DNA from: MH13 sp040219355
GTDB lineage: Bacteria; Pseudomonadota; Alphaproteobacteria; Rhizobiales; MH13
DNA: 64,000 nt
NCBI GenBank assembly: GCA_040219355.1
Contig: JAVJSN010000002.1
Span: 62,001 to 126,000 of the forward strand
Direction: 5' to 3'
Part shown: positions 43,593 through 51,288 of the stretch, piece after piece
How the letters are laid out: each line of letters starts with the position of its first letter
How positions within the stretch are numbered: position 1 is the stretch's first letter
The notes under the pieces: generated by a model
What the model was told of the DNA's origin: nothing
Seen by the model: the letters and a program-made list of their open reading frames with translations, nothing else
Databases searched by the model: none
Made by a program: the position numbers and the translations under genes

Positions 43593-45344
43593 ATGTCAGT
43601 TTTTTTAGATGGCGTTGCTGCTCGCTTCTATCGTGGGATAGGCCCCGAAACGCAGTTCATCGGCCCCTTTTCCAAAGTAAATTTTTTTATTGGTGCCAAC
43701 AATAACGGCAAGTCAATTGTTCTAAATTTGTTAAATGATCGACTAGCTACTGAGCTGAACCGCGAACCATCTAAGCAACTCGACGCGGTCGAAACTTATC
43801 GAGGCCGCGAAACAGGGAAATTCGTTATCGCGGTTGGTGTCTTACCTGAATCCGTCCGGAATTCTGTGATCGAATTCGAGCGAAAACATAACCATATACA
43901 GTCTAATTTCATACCACGGCTGAAATTGGCCGTGGATGATATCTTAGACAACGCGGCTGTTTCAGGATTGTTCTGGACAAACAAGCATGAGGGAACCTCG
44001 GTTTCCATTTTCCCCCAGCCGAATGTCAAAGATGCAGAAAACTGGACGGATGACTGGAACTTGGTTTGGCGTAGCCTTACTAACAGAACAGGTGGGGGGG
44101 CGACACAGCAATGGATACCGCAGACCCTTGAGGAGTTGCCGAAAAACGCTCGTCCCAATATTCCACCAGTACATCTCATCCCCGCTAAACGACAGCTAGG
44201 CGAAAAAGGCGAATCATTCGACGACCTAAGCGGTCGTGGACTTATTGATCATCTCGCAAGTCTCCAGAACCCATCCTACGATAAGCAATCAGATCGTGAT
44301 CGATTTGAACGGATTAATGCTTTCTTGCGTGAGATCACCGGAAAATCAGAAGCAAAACTCGAGGTTCCAAGCGACCGAGAGCACTTGCTGGTCCACATGG
44401 ACAATAAAGTACTTCCCTTGTCAGCCCTGGGTACCGGCATACATGAGGTCATACTGATCGCAGCATTTTGCACGATCCATGATGAAAACATCATGTGTAT
44501 TGAGGAGCCGGAGATCCATCTTCATCCGCTTCTTCAGAGGAAGCTCATCAGTTATCTGGCTGAAAACACCGAAAGTCAGTACTTTATTGCCACCCATTCG
44601 TCAGCGTTCATTGATACGGTCGATGCTTCAATATTCCATGTTCACAACGATGGTTCCCAGACGTACGTGAATTCAGTTTTGACCAAAAATGACCAGCGGA
44701 GCATTCTCGACGATCTTGGGTGCCAGGCGTCAGACATTTTACAGTCAAACGCAGTGATATGGGTCGAGGGACCTTCTGATCGTATATATCTGAAACACTG
44801 GATAGAAGCTGTCGATGCTCGTCTCCTTGAAGGGACTCACTACACAATAATGTTTTATGGAGGCGCGCTCATCCGCCATCTCACCGCGTCTGATGAAGCG
44901 TTGAACGACTTTATTAAGTTGCGCGACTTGAACCGACATATGGCCATTGTGATCGACAGTGACAGAAGTAAGAGCCGCGAGAAACTGAAGCCTCATGCTC
45001 AACGGTTGAAGAGGGAAATGTCAGAAGGACCCGGTGTCGCTTGGGTGACCGCAGGGCGAGAAGTCGAAAACTACATCGACGGCAATGCGGTGCAGGCGGC
45101 TTTGAAGATAATTCACCCGAAAATTTATAAAGGCGCTGGCTCCACAGGCCGATATGATAACTCCTTTCATTTTTTGCGCGAGGACCCCGAAAAAAAAGGC
45201 GTCCAGATTTCTTATGCTGGAGCTGATAAGGTCGGGCTGGCAAATCTATTGTGTGAAGACGCTGCCGACCTTTCGCTTCTTGATTTACGCGAAAGGATAA
45301 CCGAGTTGGTCAAGATGATCCGCGAGGCTAACAACCTGAGTTAG
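43593..45344 (+). CDS. OLD-family ATPase with TOPRIM nuclease domain
   Basis: A 583-residue ABC-type ATPase/TOPRIM fusion, the overcoming-lysogenization-defect (OLD) class of endonucleases known for phage defence. The Walker A is FFIGANNNGKSIVLNLL (about residue 30), the ABC-type signature region near LPLSALGTG (about 280), Walker B IMCIEEPEIHLHPLLQ (about 300) and ATHSSAFID. The TOPRIM domain follows with VIWVEGPSDRIYL (about 390) and AIVIDSDRS (about 450). The active-site acidic residues look intact. No UvrD-like helicase lies beside it, so it is a stand-alone class 1 OLD rather than a Gabija-type pair. Its G+C is visibly lower than that of the flanking genes. Confidence 0.87.
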   Translation: MSVFLDGVAARFYRGIGPETQFIGPFSKVNFFIGANNNGKSIVLNLLNDRLATELNREPSKQLDAVETYRGRETGKFVIAVGVLPESVRNSVIEFERKHNHIQSNFIPRLKLAVDDILDNAAVSGLFWTNKHEGTSVSIFPQPNVKDAENWTDDWNLVWRSLTNRTGGGATQQWIPQTLEELPKNARPNIPPVHLIPAKRQLGEKGESFDDLSGRGLIDHLASLQNPSYDKQSDRDRFERINAFLREITGKSEAKLEVPSDREHLLVHMDNKVLPLSALGTGIHEVILIAAFCTIHDENIMCIEEPEIHLHPLLQRKLISYLAENTESQYFIATHSSAFIDTVDASIFHVHNDGSQTYVNSVLTKNDQRSILDDLGCQASDILQSNAVIWVEGPSDRIYLKHWIEAVDARLLEGTHYTIMFYGGALIRHLTASDEALNDFIKLRDLNRHMAIVIDSDRSKSREKLKPHAQRLKREMSEGPGVAWVTAGREVENYIDGNAVQAALKIIHPKIYKGAGSTGRYDNSFHFLREDPEKKGVQISYAGADKVGLANLLCEDAADLSLLDLRERITELVKMIREANNLS

Positions 45345-45396
45345 GACGGTCCCAACTCTCAAATATGATGACGGAAATCGAGGTGGATTTTCTTGC

Positions 45397-45427
45397 TGGA
45401 TGGCCGGATCAAGTCCGGCCATGACGG
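45397..45427. repeat. Palindromic hairpin, REP-like, right of the OLD gene
   Basis: CTGGATGGCCGGATCAAGTC then CGGCCATGACG, with arms GGCCGGA/TCCGGCC. This is a common end of rhizobial palindromic repeats and pairs in type with 40450-40477. Confidence 0.6.
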
Positions 45428-45430
45428 TCT

Positions 45431-45470
45431 CGAAAACACAAAGCCCCGGAATGCTTTGCATATCCGGGGC
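45431..45470 (-). terminator. Rho-independent terminator after sdhB
   Basis: Arms GCCCCGGA (45443-45450) and TCCGGGGC (45463-45470) form a perfect 8-bp stem. Read on the minus strand the stem is followed by TTTGTGTTTT. It ends the sdhCDAB transcript. Confidence 0.75.
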
Positions 45471-45567
45471 CTCGATGATCATTCGGCTCTAGGCCCCTGA
45501 TCACGCGCTCGCGCGATGTCCGGGGCTTGGCGCATCTTTCTTTGCACTGGGCCGTTGGCCCAACCGC

Positions 45568-46350
45568 CTAGACCCTTCTCTCCACCATCATCTTTTTGAT
45601 CTCAGCAATGGCAAGTGCAGGGTTCAACCCTTTGGGGCAGGCCTGGGCGCAGTTCATGATCGTGTGGCAGCGATAGAGCCGGAACGGGTCTTCCAAATTA
45701 TCCAGCCGCTTGCCGGTTTCCTCATCGCGGCTGTCAATCAGCCAGCGATAGGCCTGGAGAAGAACCGCTGGGCCGAGATAGCGGTCGCCGTTCCACCAGT
45801 AGCTGGGGCAGGAGGTTGAGCAGCAGGCGCAGAGAATGCACTCGTAAAGCCCATCCAGTTTGGCGCGATCATCATGGCTCTGCTTCCACTCGCCCTGGGG
45901 CTGCGGCGTTGCCGTTTGCAGCCATGGCTCGATGCTCGCATGCTGGGCATAAAAATTCGACAGATCCGGCACCAGATCCTTGATTACCTGCATGTGCGGC
46001 AGCGGGTAAATCTTCACCGCGCCCGCGCGCACCTCGTCCATGCCTTTTGTGCACGCCAGGGTGTTGGTGCCATCGATGTTCATCGCGCACGACCCGCAAA
46101 TCCCCTCGCGGCAGGAGCGGCGGAAGGTCAGCGTGGGATCGACATTGTTTTTGATCCAGATAAGCGCGTCCAGCACCATCGGCCCGCAATCGTCCATGTT
46201 GACATAATAGGTGTCGATGGTCGGGTTGGCGTCATCGTCCGGGCTCCAGCGATAGATGCGGAAGGCGCGCACATTGCTAGCGCCCTCAGGCTTCGGCCAG
46301 GTTTTGCCCTCGCTCATTTGCGAGTTTTTTGGAAGCGTCAGTTGAACCAT
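45568..46350 (-). CDS. sdhB: Succinate dehydrogenase iron-sulfur subunit
   Basis: SdhB carries the three iron-sulfur clusters that pass electrons from SdhA to ubiquinone. The 260-residue protein has the [2Fe-2S] ligands in CREGICGSCAMNIDG, the [4Fe-4S] set in CILCACCSTSCPSYWW and the [3Fe-4S] set in CHTIMNCAQACPKGLNP. It is the last gene of the minus-strand sdh operon and follows the FkbM methyltransferase gene by 24 bases rather than sdhA directly. A terminator follows at 45431-45470. Confidence 0.98.
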   Translation of the reverse strand: MVQLTLPKNSQMSEGKTWPKPEGASNVRAFRIYRWSPDDDANPTIDTYYVNMDDCGPMVLDALIWIKNNVDPTLTFRRSCREGICGSCAMNIDGTNTLACTKGMDEVRAGAVKIYPLPHMQVIKDLVPDLSNFYAQHASIEPWLQTATPQPQGEWKQSHDDRAKLDGLYECILCACCSTSCPSYWWNGDRYLGPAVLLQAYRWLIDSRDEETGKRLDNLEDPFRLYRCHTIMNCAQACPKGLNPALAIAEIKKMMVERRV

Positions 46351-46374
46351 GATGTGTCCGTTCTCGACTTGTCT

Positions 46375-47211
46375 TCAGTGATGCCGTGTGGGTGGGTGGC
46401 TGCGTAACAGACCGGTGTTGTTACGTGTTGTCAGCGTACGACTGTATCCAAGCGCCAGCAGGTCTTTGATGATTGGGCGGGTCCAGCGGTCCTGTGCTAT
46501 GTGCTCAATAAGCACGGTGCCGGGCAGCAGGTCTGTAGGTGCAGAATCGAAAAATGGGCCGAGGGCCGCGTCCTCAAAGCCTTCAACATCAATCTTCAGC
46601 GCGGTGATTTTGGTGATGCTCAGTTCTCGCAAAACATCGAGCAGTGGCCTGACCGGAACCGTGAAGGCCACGGCATCGCTCTGGTTTTCAACGAGAGACC
46701 CAGCGCCGTGATCACCACCAGCAATGCGTAAAGGCAGAGTGGTTTCTTCATCACCTATAGCGCAGGCCATTTGCTGCACTTGAATGTCGCCGTTTTGAAC
46801 CCGCGCATTGAGCGCAAGGTTGGCCGCTAGCCGCTCTCCCATGACGGGGTTAGGTTCAAAGGTCACCAACCGCGACCCCGTGCCTGCGGCTTGCGCGATG
46901 GCAACGGAGTAAAGGCCGGCATTGGCGCCGATGTCCACAAAGACACTTCCTGCCTCTTTCATCGCGGTTTGAAGAAAAGCTATTTCTTGCCGGTCTACCA
47001 CTGCGGGCTGCATCAGCGCTTTGCGTTCCACCACATTGTCATGATGATGGAACACCATCGGCGCACCATGAAACTGTGCGGCAATAGGGCCCGGGTGCGC
47101 GCGCGCTATCATGGCATACATCCATCGCTTGGCCGTGCCGCGCCCCAAAGGCGTGTTGCGCGTGAGCCAGAGCAGAACGTGCACCGATGCTGGCAGATCA
47201 TCGCCATCCAC
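46375..47211 (-). CDS. FkbM-family methyltransferase between sdhA and sdhB
   Basis: A 278-residue class I SAM-dependent methyltransferase. The FkbM signatures are SVFVDIGANAGLYSVAIAQA (motif I, about residues 88-107), VTFEPNPVMGERLAANL and ITALKIDVEGFEDAALG. Related proteins methylate hydroxyls of sugars and small molecules; the substrate here is unknown. It is embedded in the sdh operon: 72 bases after sdhA and 24 before sdhB. No zinc cysteines or membrane segment are present. G+C looks like that of its neighbours. Confidence 0.87.
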   Translation of the reverse strand: MDGDDLPASVHVLLWLTRNTPLGRGTAKRWMYAMIARAHPGPIAAQFHGAPMVFHHHDNVVERKALMQPAVVDRQEIAFLQTAMKEAGSVFVDIGANAGLYSVAIAQAAGTGSRLVTFEPNPVMGERLAANLALNARVQNGDIQVQQMACAIGDEETTLPLRIAGGDHGAGSLVENQSDAVAFTVPVRPLLDVLRELSITKITALKIDVEGFEDAALGPFFDSAPTDLLPGTVLIEHIAQDRWTRPIIKDLLALGYSRTLTTRNNTGLLRSHPPTRHH

Positions 47212-47283
47212 CGTTCAGCCAATGCGCTGCGCGGCGGCGGGCACGCTTGGGTGGGCGAATGCGTCGCAGTGCAGAACCATCGA

Positions 47284-49107
47284 TCAGTACACCCGTGCTT
47301 TCGGCTCGATATAAGCAATGTCGTTGGACATGGTGTAGGTGTGCACCGGACGGTCATCCAGTTTCACCGTCTTCTCGTCCACGTCGACAAACGCCAGCGT
47401 GTGCTTCATCCAGTCCTTGTCATCCCGCTCGGAGAAATCCTCGCGGGCGTGGGCGCCACGGCTCTCTTTGCGGTTGGCCGCTGATTCCACCGTCACCACG
47501 GCCTGGGAGATGAGGTTCTCATATTCCAAGGTCTCGATGAGATCGGTGTTCCAGATCAGCGAACGATCCGTGGTTTTGATATCGTCCGAGGCGGCCCAGG
47601 TGGCGTTGATCAGTTTAACGCCTTCATCCAGCACGTCTCCGGTGCGGAACACTGCGCAGTTGTTCTGCATCACGCGCTGCATTTCGAGCCGCAGATCGGC
47701 CGTGGACCGCGAGCCATTGGCGTAGCGTGCTGCGTCCAGGCGAGAGAGCGAAAGATCAGCGCTGTCGGCAGGCAGTTCGGGATGCTTTTCACCGCCGGAA
47801 AGCTGCTCGGCGCAGCGGGCACCGGCCGCGCGGCCAAACACCACCAGATCGATCAGCGAGTTGGAGCCCAAACGGTTGGCACCGTGCACCGAAACGCACG
47901 CCGCCTCGCCGATGGCCATCAGGCCAGGCACCACCGTATCGGCATCGCCGCCGACTTTGGTCAGCACTTCGCCGTGATAATTGGTGGGAATGCCGCCCAT
48001 ATTATAGTGGACGGTCGGTAGAACCGGGATCGGTTCTTTGGTCACATCGACACCTGCAAAGATGCGCGCGGATTCAGAAATCCCTGGCAGGCGTTCGTGC
48101 AGAATCTCCGGGTCGAGGTGATCAAGATGCAGGAAGATATGATCGCCGTTCTTGCCGACACCGCGTCCCTCGCGGATTTCCATGGTCATGGAGCGAGAGA
48201 CGACATCGCGCGAGGCAAGGTCTTTGGCCGAGGGAGCGTAGCGCTCCATGAAGCGCTCGCCTTCGGAGTTGACCAAATAGCCACCTTCGCCGCGGGCCCC
48301 CTCGGTAATCAGGCAACCCGCGCCATAGATTCCAGTGGGGTGGAACTGCACGAACTCCATGTCCTGCAAAGGCAGGCCAGCGCGCAGCACCATCGCGTTG
48401 CCGTCACCGGTGCAGGTATGTGCTGAGGTGGCTGAGAAGTAGGCGCGGCCATAACCGCCGGTGGCGAGCACGGTTTTGTGGGCGCGGAAACGGTGGATCG
48501 AGCCGTCTTCCAGGTTCATCGCGACAACGCCGCGGCAGGCGCCCTCGTCCATGATGAGGTCGATGGCGAAATATTCGATGAAAAACTCAGAGGAGTTGCG
48601 CAATGCTTGGCCATAAAGCGTGTGCAAGATCGCATGACCTGTGCGGTCAGCGGCGGCACAGGTGCGTTGGGCTGCAGGGCCCTCACCATATTGGGTGGTC
48701 ATGCCGCCGAACGGGCGTTGATAGATTTTGCCCTCTTCGGTTCGCGAAAACGGCACGCCCCAATGTTCCAGCTCATAAACGGCTTCTGGCGCGTTTTTGC
48801 AGAGATACTCAATTGCATCCTGATCACCCAGCCAATCGGACCCCTTGACGGTGTCATACATGTGCCAGCGCCAGTCATCCTGGCCCATATTGCCCAGTGA
48901 AGCAGAGATGCCACCCTGCGCCGCAACCGTATGCGAGCGGGTCGGAAACACTTTTGAAATGCAGGCGACTTTCAAACCCGCCTGGGCCGCGCCAACGACA
49001 GCGCGAAGGCCCGCGCCGCCTGCACCGACCACAACAACGTCGTAGGTATGATCGGTGATGGGATACGCGGTCCCGTTGGTCGCGGGAGCAGAATCAGCAG
49101 ATGCCAT
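47284..49107 (-). CDS. sdhA: Succinate dehydrogenase flavoprotein subunit
   Basis: SdhA oxidises succinate to fumarate with covalently bound FAD. The 607-residue protein has the FAD-binding VVVGAGGAGLRAVVGAAQ, the FAD-linking histidine in TRSHTVAAQGGISASLGN, and the substrate Arg in ESRGAHAREDF. Length and motifs are normal for alphaproteobacteria. It overlaps nothing and follows sdhD by 6 bases. The assembly factor of the SdhAF4 type is encoded elsewhere in the window (8758-8952). Confidence 0.98.
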   Translation of the reverse strand: MASADSAPATNGTAYPITDHTYDVVVVGAGGAGLRAVVGAAQAGLKVACISKVFPTRSHTVAAQGGISASLGNMGQDDWRWHMYDTVKGSDWLGDQDAIEYLCKNAPEAVYELEHWGVPFSRTEEGKIYQRPFGGMTTQYGEGPAAQRTCAAADRTGHAILHTLYGQALRNSSEFFIEYFAIDLIMDEGACRGVVAMNLEDGSIHRFRAHKTVLATGGYGRAYFSATSAHTCTGDGNAMVLRAGLPLQDMEFVQFHPTGIYGAGCLITEGARGEGGYLVNSEGERFMERYAPSAKDLASRDVVSRSMTMEIREGRGVGKNGDHIFLHLDHLDPEILHERLPGISESARIFAGVDVTKEPIPVLPTVHYNMGGIPTNYHGEVLTKVGGDADTVVPGLMAIGEAACVSVHGANRLGSNSLIDLVVFGRAAGARCAEQLSGGEKHPELPADSADLSLSRLDAARYANGSRSTADLRLEMQRVMQNNCAVFRTGDVLDEGVKLINATWAASDDIKTTDRSLIWNTDLIETLEYENLISQAVVTVESAANRKESRGAHAREDFSERDDKDWMKHTLAFVDVDEKTVKLDDRPVHTYTMSNDIAYIEPKARVY

Positions 49108-49113
49108 ACTCGG

Positions 49114-49497
49114 TTAGCCTCCGAAGCTCATTTTCAAGATCGCGTAGATGGATGCCGCCGCGATGAGAATGGTGAAAAAGGTGTTGGCGAGAAGGGCCAG
49201 AATTTTGGTCAACTCGTTATGCACATAGTCTTCAATGATGACTTGCATACCCAAGCGCATATGAATGGCGCCCGAAATGATAACGAGCAGCATAATGATT
49301 GCCACCAGCGGCGAGCCCATGGTGGCCACGAAGCTTGCATGGCTTGCATCCTGTAGGCCGATGACCATAACGACGAAAAACAATAGCAGCGGCACATTGG
49401 CGAGCGCTGTGACGCGCTGACGCCAGAAATGATCAGTGCCTTCCTTGGCAGATCCAAGGCCGCGAACGCGGGAGAGCGGTGTGCGCATATCACTCAT
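49114..49497 (-). CDS. sdhD: Succinate dehydrogenase membrane anchor, SdhD
   Basis: A 127-residue protein with three membrane helices (about residues 30-50, 57-83 and 100-122), the small anchor subunit that with SdhC binds heme b and ubiquinone. The stretch GAIHMRLGMQVIIEDYVHNE is typical, with the conserved His and Asp-Tyr. It lies between sdhC (9-base gap) and sdhA (6-base gap). Confidence 0.93.
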   Translation of the reverse strand: MSDMRTPLSRVRGLGSAKEGTDHFWRQRVTALANVPLLLFFVVMVIGLQDASHASFVATMGSPLVAIIMLLVIISGAIHMRLGMQVIIEDYVHNELTKILALLANTFFTILIAAASIYAILKMSFGG

Positions 49498-49506
49498 GGT
49501 TGTCTC

Positions 49507-49905
49507 CTAGCGTATGGCGTAGCCGATGATCCAAAGGATCAACGTTAAGGACAGAGAGCCCACCAGCGTGGCGCGTGCCAGCCAGTTGCGGCCCACTTCA
49601 TCAAGCCCGCGACCGGTGTCCCAAATGAAATGGCGCATGCCTCCCAACATGTGGTGAAGCAAGGCCCAGGTGAACCCGAACAGTATCAAGCGACCGAAGA
49701 TGGAGCCGAAGAAGTCCATCGCTGTGTTGTAGCTATCAGCGCCTGTGGCGCCGGCCAGCAGCCAATAGACCATGAGGATTGTGCCTACATAGAGCGCTGT
49801 CCCAGTGATGCGATGCATGATCGACATCATCATCGTGAACAGCGGGCGGTAGACCTGCAGGTGTGGAGAAAGTGGCCGATTGGCCCGCGTGTCAGTGTTT
49901 GCCAT
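49507..49905 (-). CDS. sdhC: Succinate dehydrogenase cytochrome b556 subunit, SdhC
   Basis: A 132-residue, three-helix anchor subunit. RPLSPHLQVYRPLFTMMMS and IMHRITGTALYVG near the N-terminus form the SdhC signature, and LLHHMLGGMRHFIWDTG carries the likely heme-ligand His. It is the first gene of the sdhCDAB operon. A 16-bp palindrome like that upstream of mdh lies 169 bases before its start. Confidence 0.95.
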   Translation of the reverse strand: MANTDTRANRPLSPHLQVYRPLFTMMMSIMHRITGTALYVGTILMVYWLLAGATGADSYNTAMDFFGSIFGRLILFGFTWALLHHMLGGMRHFIWDTGRGLDEVGRNWLARATLVGSLSLTLILWIIGYAIR

Positions 49906-50247
49906 GGCGCGTCGACTTTGACCTGTTGATTGAAGCCCTGCGCTGTTGGCCCCCGATGGCTCAGCGCTTGGCGTGGCAATTCTTGCGAAGTGCAGATTGG
50001 GTTGTAGCGCCGATCCCTGAGTCGGTCGAGCCGACCAAGGTCGAAACTGGGCAGGGTTTTTCGTCGCGTTTGACTTACGTTTACGTAAGCGTGATTTATA
50101 ATTTCATTCGACCCTTGGCTTTGCTGAGGTTGCCATCGCTCCAGCGACGTGCCGTTTCGACAGATGCATTCCTGCATACCGCCGTCTTGCCAAGCGTCGT
50201 AGCACGTCGTTATTGCTCAAGCCCATCTCAGTGAAAAAGGAACGGTA
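49906..50247. other. 342-base divergent intergenic region, sdhC / DinB-like gene
   Basis: No gene is seen. It carries the 16-bp palindrome at 50074-50089. A TATAAT-like box reading toward the DinB-like gene lies at 50097-50102; there is no clear -35 at standard spacing for it. The region should contain both divergent promoters. Confidence 0.55.
50074..50089. promoter_or_regulatory. 16-bp near-palindrome upstream of sdhC (candidate operator)
   Basis: CTTACGTTTACGTAAG differs at one central base from CTTACGTATACGTAAG upstream of mdh (33329-33344). Position and match suggest the same regulator acts on both TCA operons. Confidence 0.65.
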
Positions 50248-50763
50248 ATGCCTAGCGTCGACGATGCCATTTTGATGGCGCGCTACAATCATTGGCAGAA
50301 CGAAAGCCTTGTGGCTGCGGCCAGCACGCTTGGCCCCTCGGACCGTCAGAAGAAGCGTGGTGCGTTCTTCGGTAGTATCGAGAAAACGTTCTCGCACTTG
50401 CTCTGGGGCGATATGTCTTGGCTCAGCCGGTTTACAGGCTCGCCCTTGCCGAAAGGTGGCATCCCGCAGTCGACCGATTTGATAACCAACTGGGATAAGT
50501 TTTGTGAAGAGCGCGCGGCGCTTGATAAACGCATCCTCGCCTGGGCGCGCGCCCTTACGCCAGATTGGATGGCGGGGGAAATCTCCTGGTTCTCGGGTGC
50601 CTTGGGGCGCGACGTTTCAAAACCTAAGCAGACGCTTGTGCTGCATTTCTTCAATCACCAGACACATCATCGTGGGCAAATTCATGCCATGCTGACATCC
50701 GCTGGTGCTCGGCCAGGGGCCACCGATTTGCCGTTTATGCCTGAGACCTTTGGCCAGTTCTGA
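50248..50763 (+). CDS. DinB-family protein
   Basis: A 171-residue protein of the DinB/YfiT-like four-helix bundle superfamily. The metal-ligand histidines are recognisable: FSHLLWGDMSWL near residue 50 and FFNHQTHHRGQIH near residue 130. Members bind a metal ion and some act as thiol-dependent transferases; no substrate can be assigned. It is divergent from sdhC and may form a unit with the membrane-protein gene 54 bases downstream. Confidence 0.83.
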   Translation: MPSVDDAILMARYNHWQNESLVAAASTLGPSDRQKKRGAFFGSIEKTFSHLLWGDMSWLSRFTGSPLPKGGIPQSTDLITNWDKFCEERAALDKRILAWARALTPDWMAGEISWFSGALGRDVSKPKQTLVLHFFNHQTHHRGQIHAMLTSAGARPGATDLPFMPETFGQF

Positions 50764-50817
50764 TTGGCGCTGCTGAGAATGCTTCTGTGAACTTTCGGGT
50801 TTTCAACAGGCACTTCT

Positions 50818-51255
50818 GTGATCGATAGCGCCGCCTATGGCGTGATGTTTGCCTCGGCCTTCTTGGCTGCAACCGTCTTGCCTGCTCAATCTGAGCTCGT
50901 GTTGATCGGCTTTCTCACGGCTGGTGAGCACTCGGTTGTTGGCATGCTGATTGTCGCAAGCATCGGCAATGTGCTCGGCTCGGTGGTCAATTATTATCTT
51001 GGTATCGGCCTTCAGACGTTTCGAGGTCGACGCTGGTTTCCAGCCAATGAGGCTCAGTTGGCGAAGGCGCGAGCCTTTTATCATCGCTGGGGGCGGTGGT
51101 CGCTGCTGCTGGCCTGGACGCCGATCATCGGTGATCCACTGACGGTTGTTGCGGGCGTGATGCGCGAGCCGTTATGGAGCTTCCTGGTGTTGGTGACGAT
51201 TTCCAAAGTTAGTCGGTATTTTGCCTTGGCGGCGATTACGCTGCAGCTGCTTTAA
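50818..51255 (+). CDS. YqaA/DedA-like small membrane protein
   Basis: A 145-residue membrane protein starting at GTG. It shows AYGVMFASAFLAATVLPAQSELVLIG at its start (three-segment pattern), GNVLGSVVNYYLGIGLQTF and a conserved WGRWSLLLAWTPIIGDPLT, matching the YqaA branch of the SNARE-associated/DedA superfamily. Function is unknown; distant relatives are linked to lipid transport. It lies 54 bases after the DinB-like gene and converges with the GGDEF-EAL gene. Confidence 0.78.
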   Translation: MIDSAAYGVMFASAFLAATVLPAQSELVLIGFLTAGEHSVVGMLIVASIGNVLGSVVNYYLGIGLQTFRGRRWFPANEAQLAKARAFYHRWGRWSLLLAWTPIIGDPLTVVAGVMREPLWSFLVLVTISKVSRYFALAAITLQLL

Positions 51256-51288
51256 TGAGGCATATAGAATGTCGGGGCGAATAGCATG

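Noticed and set aside
43593..45344. Gabija (GajA-GajB) or PARIS defence system
   Set aside because: The ATPase-TOPRIM protein resembles GajA and its kin, but there is no UvrD-like GajB helicase beside it, and in PARIS the ATPase and TOPRIM parts are separate proteins. A stand-alone OLD nuclease fits better.
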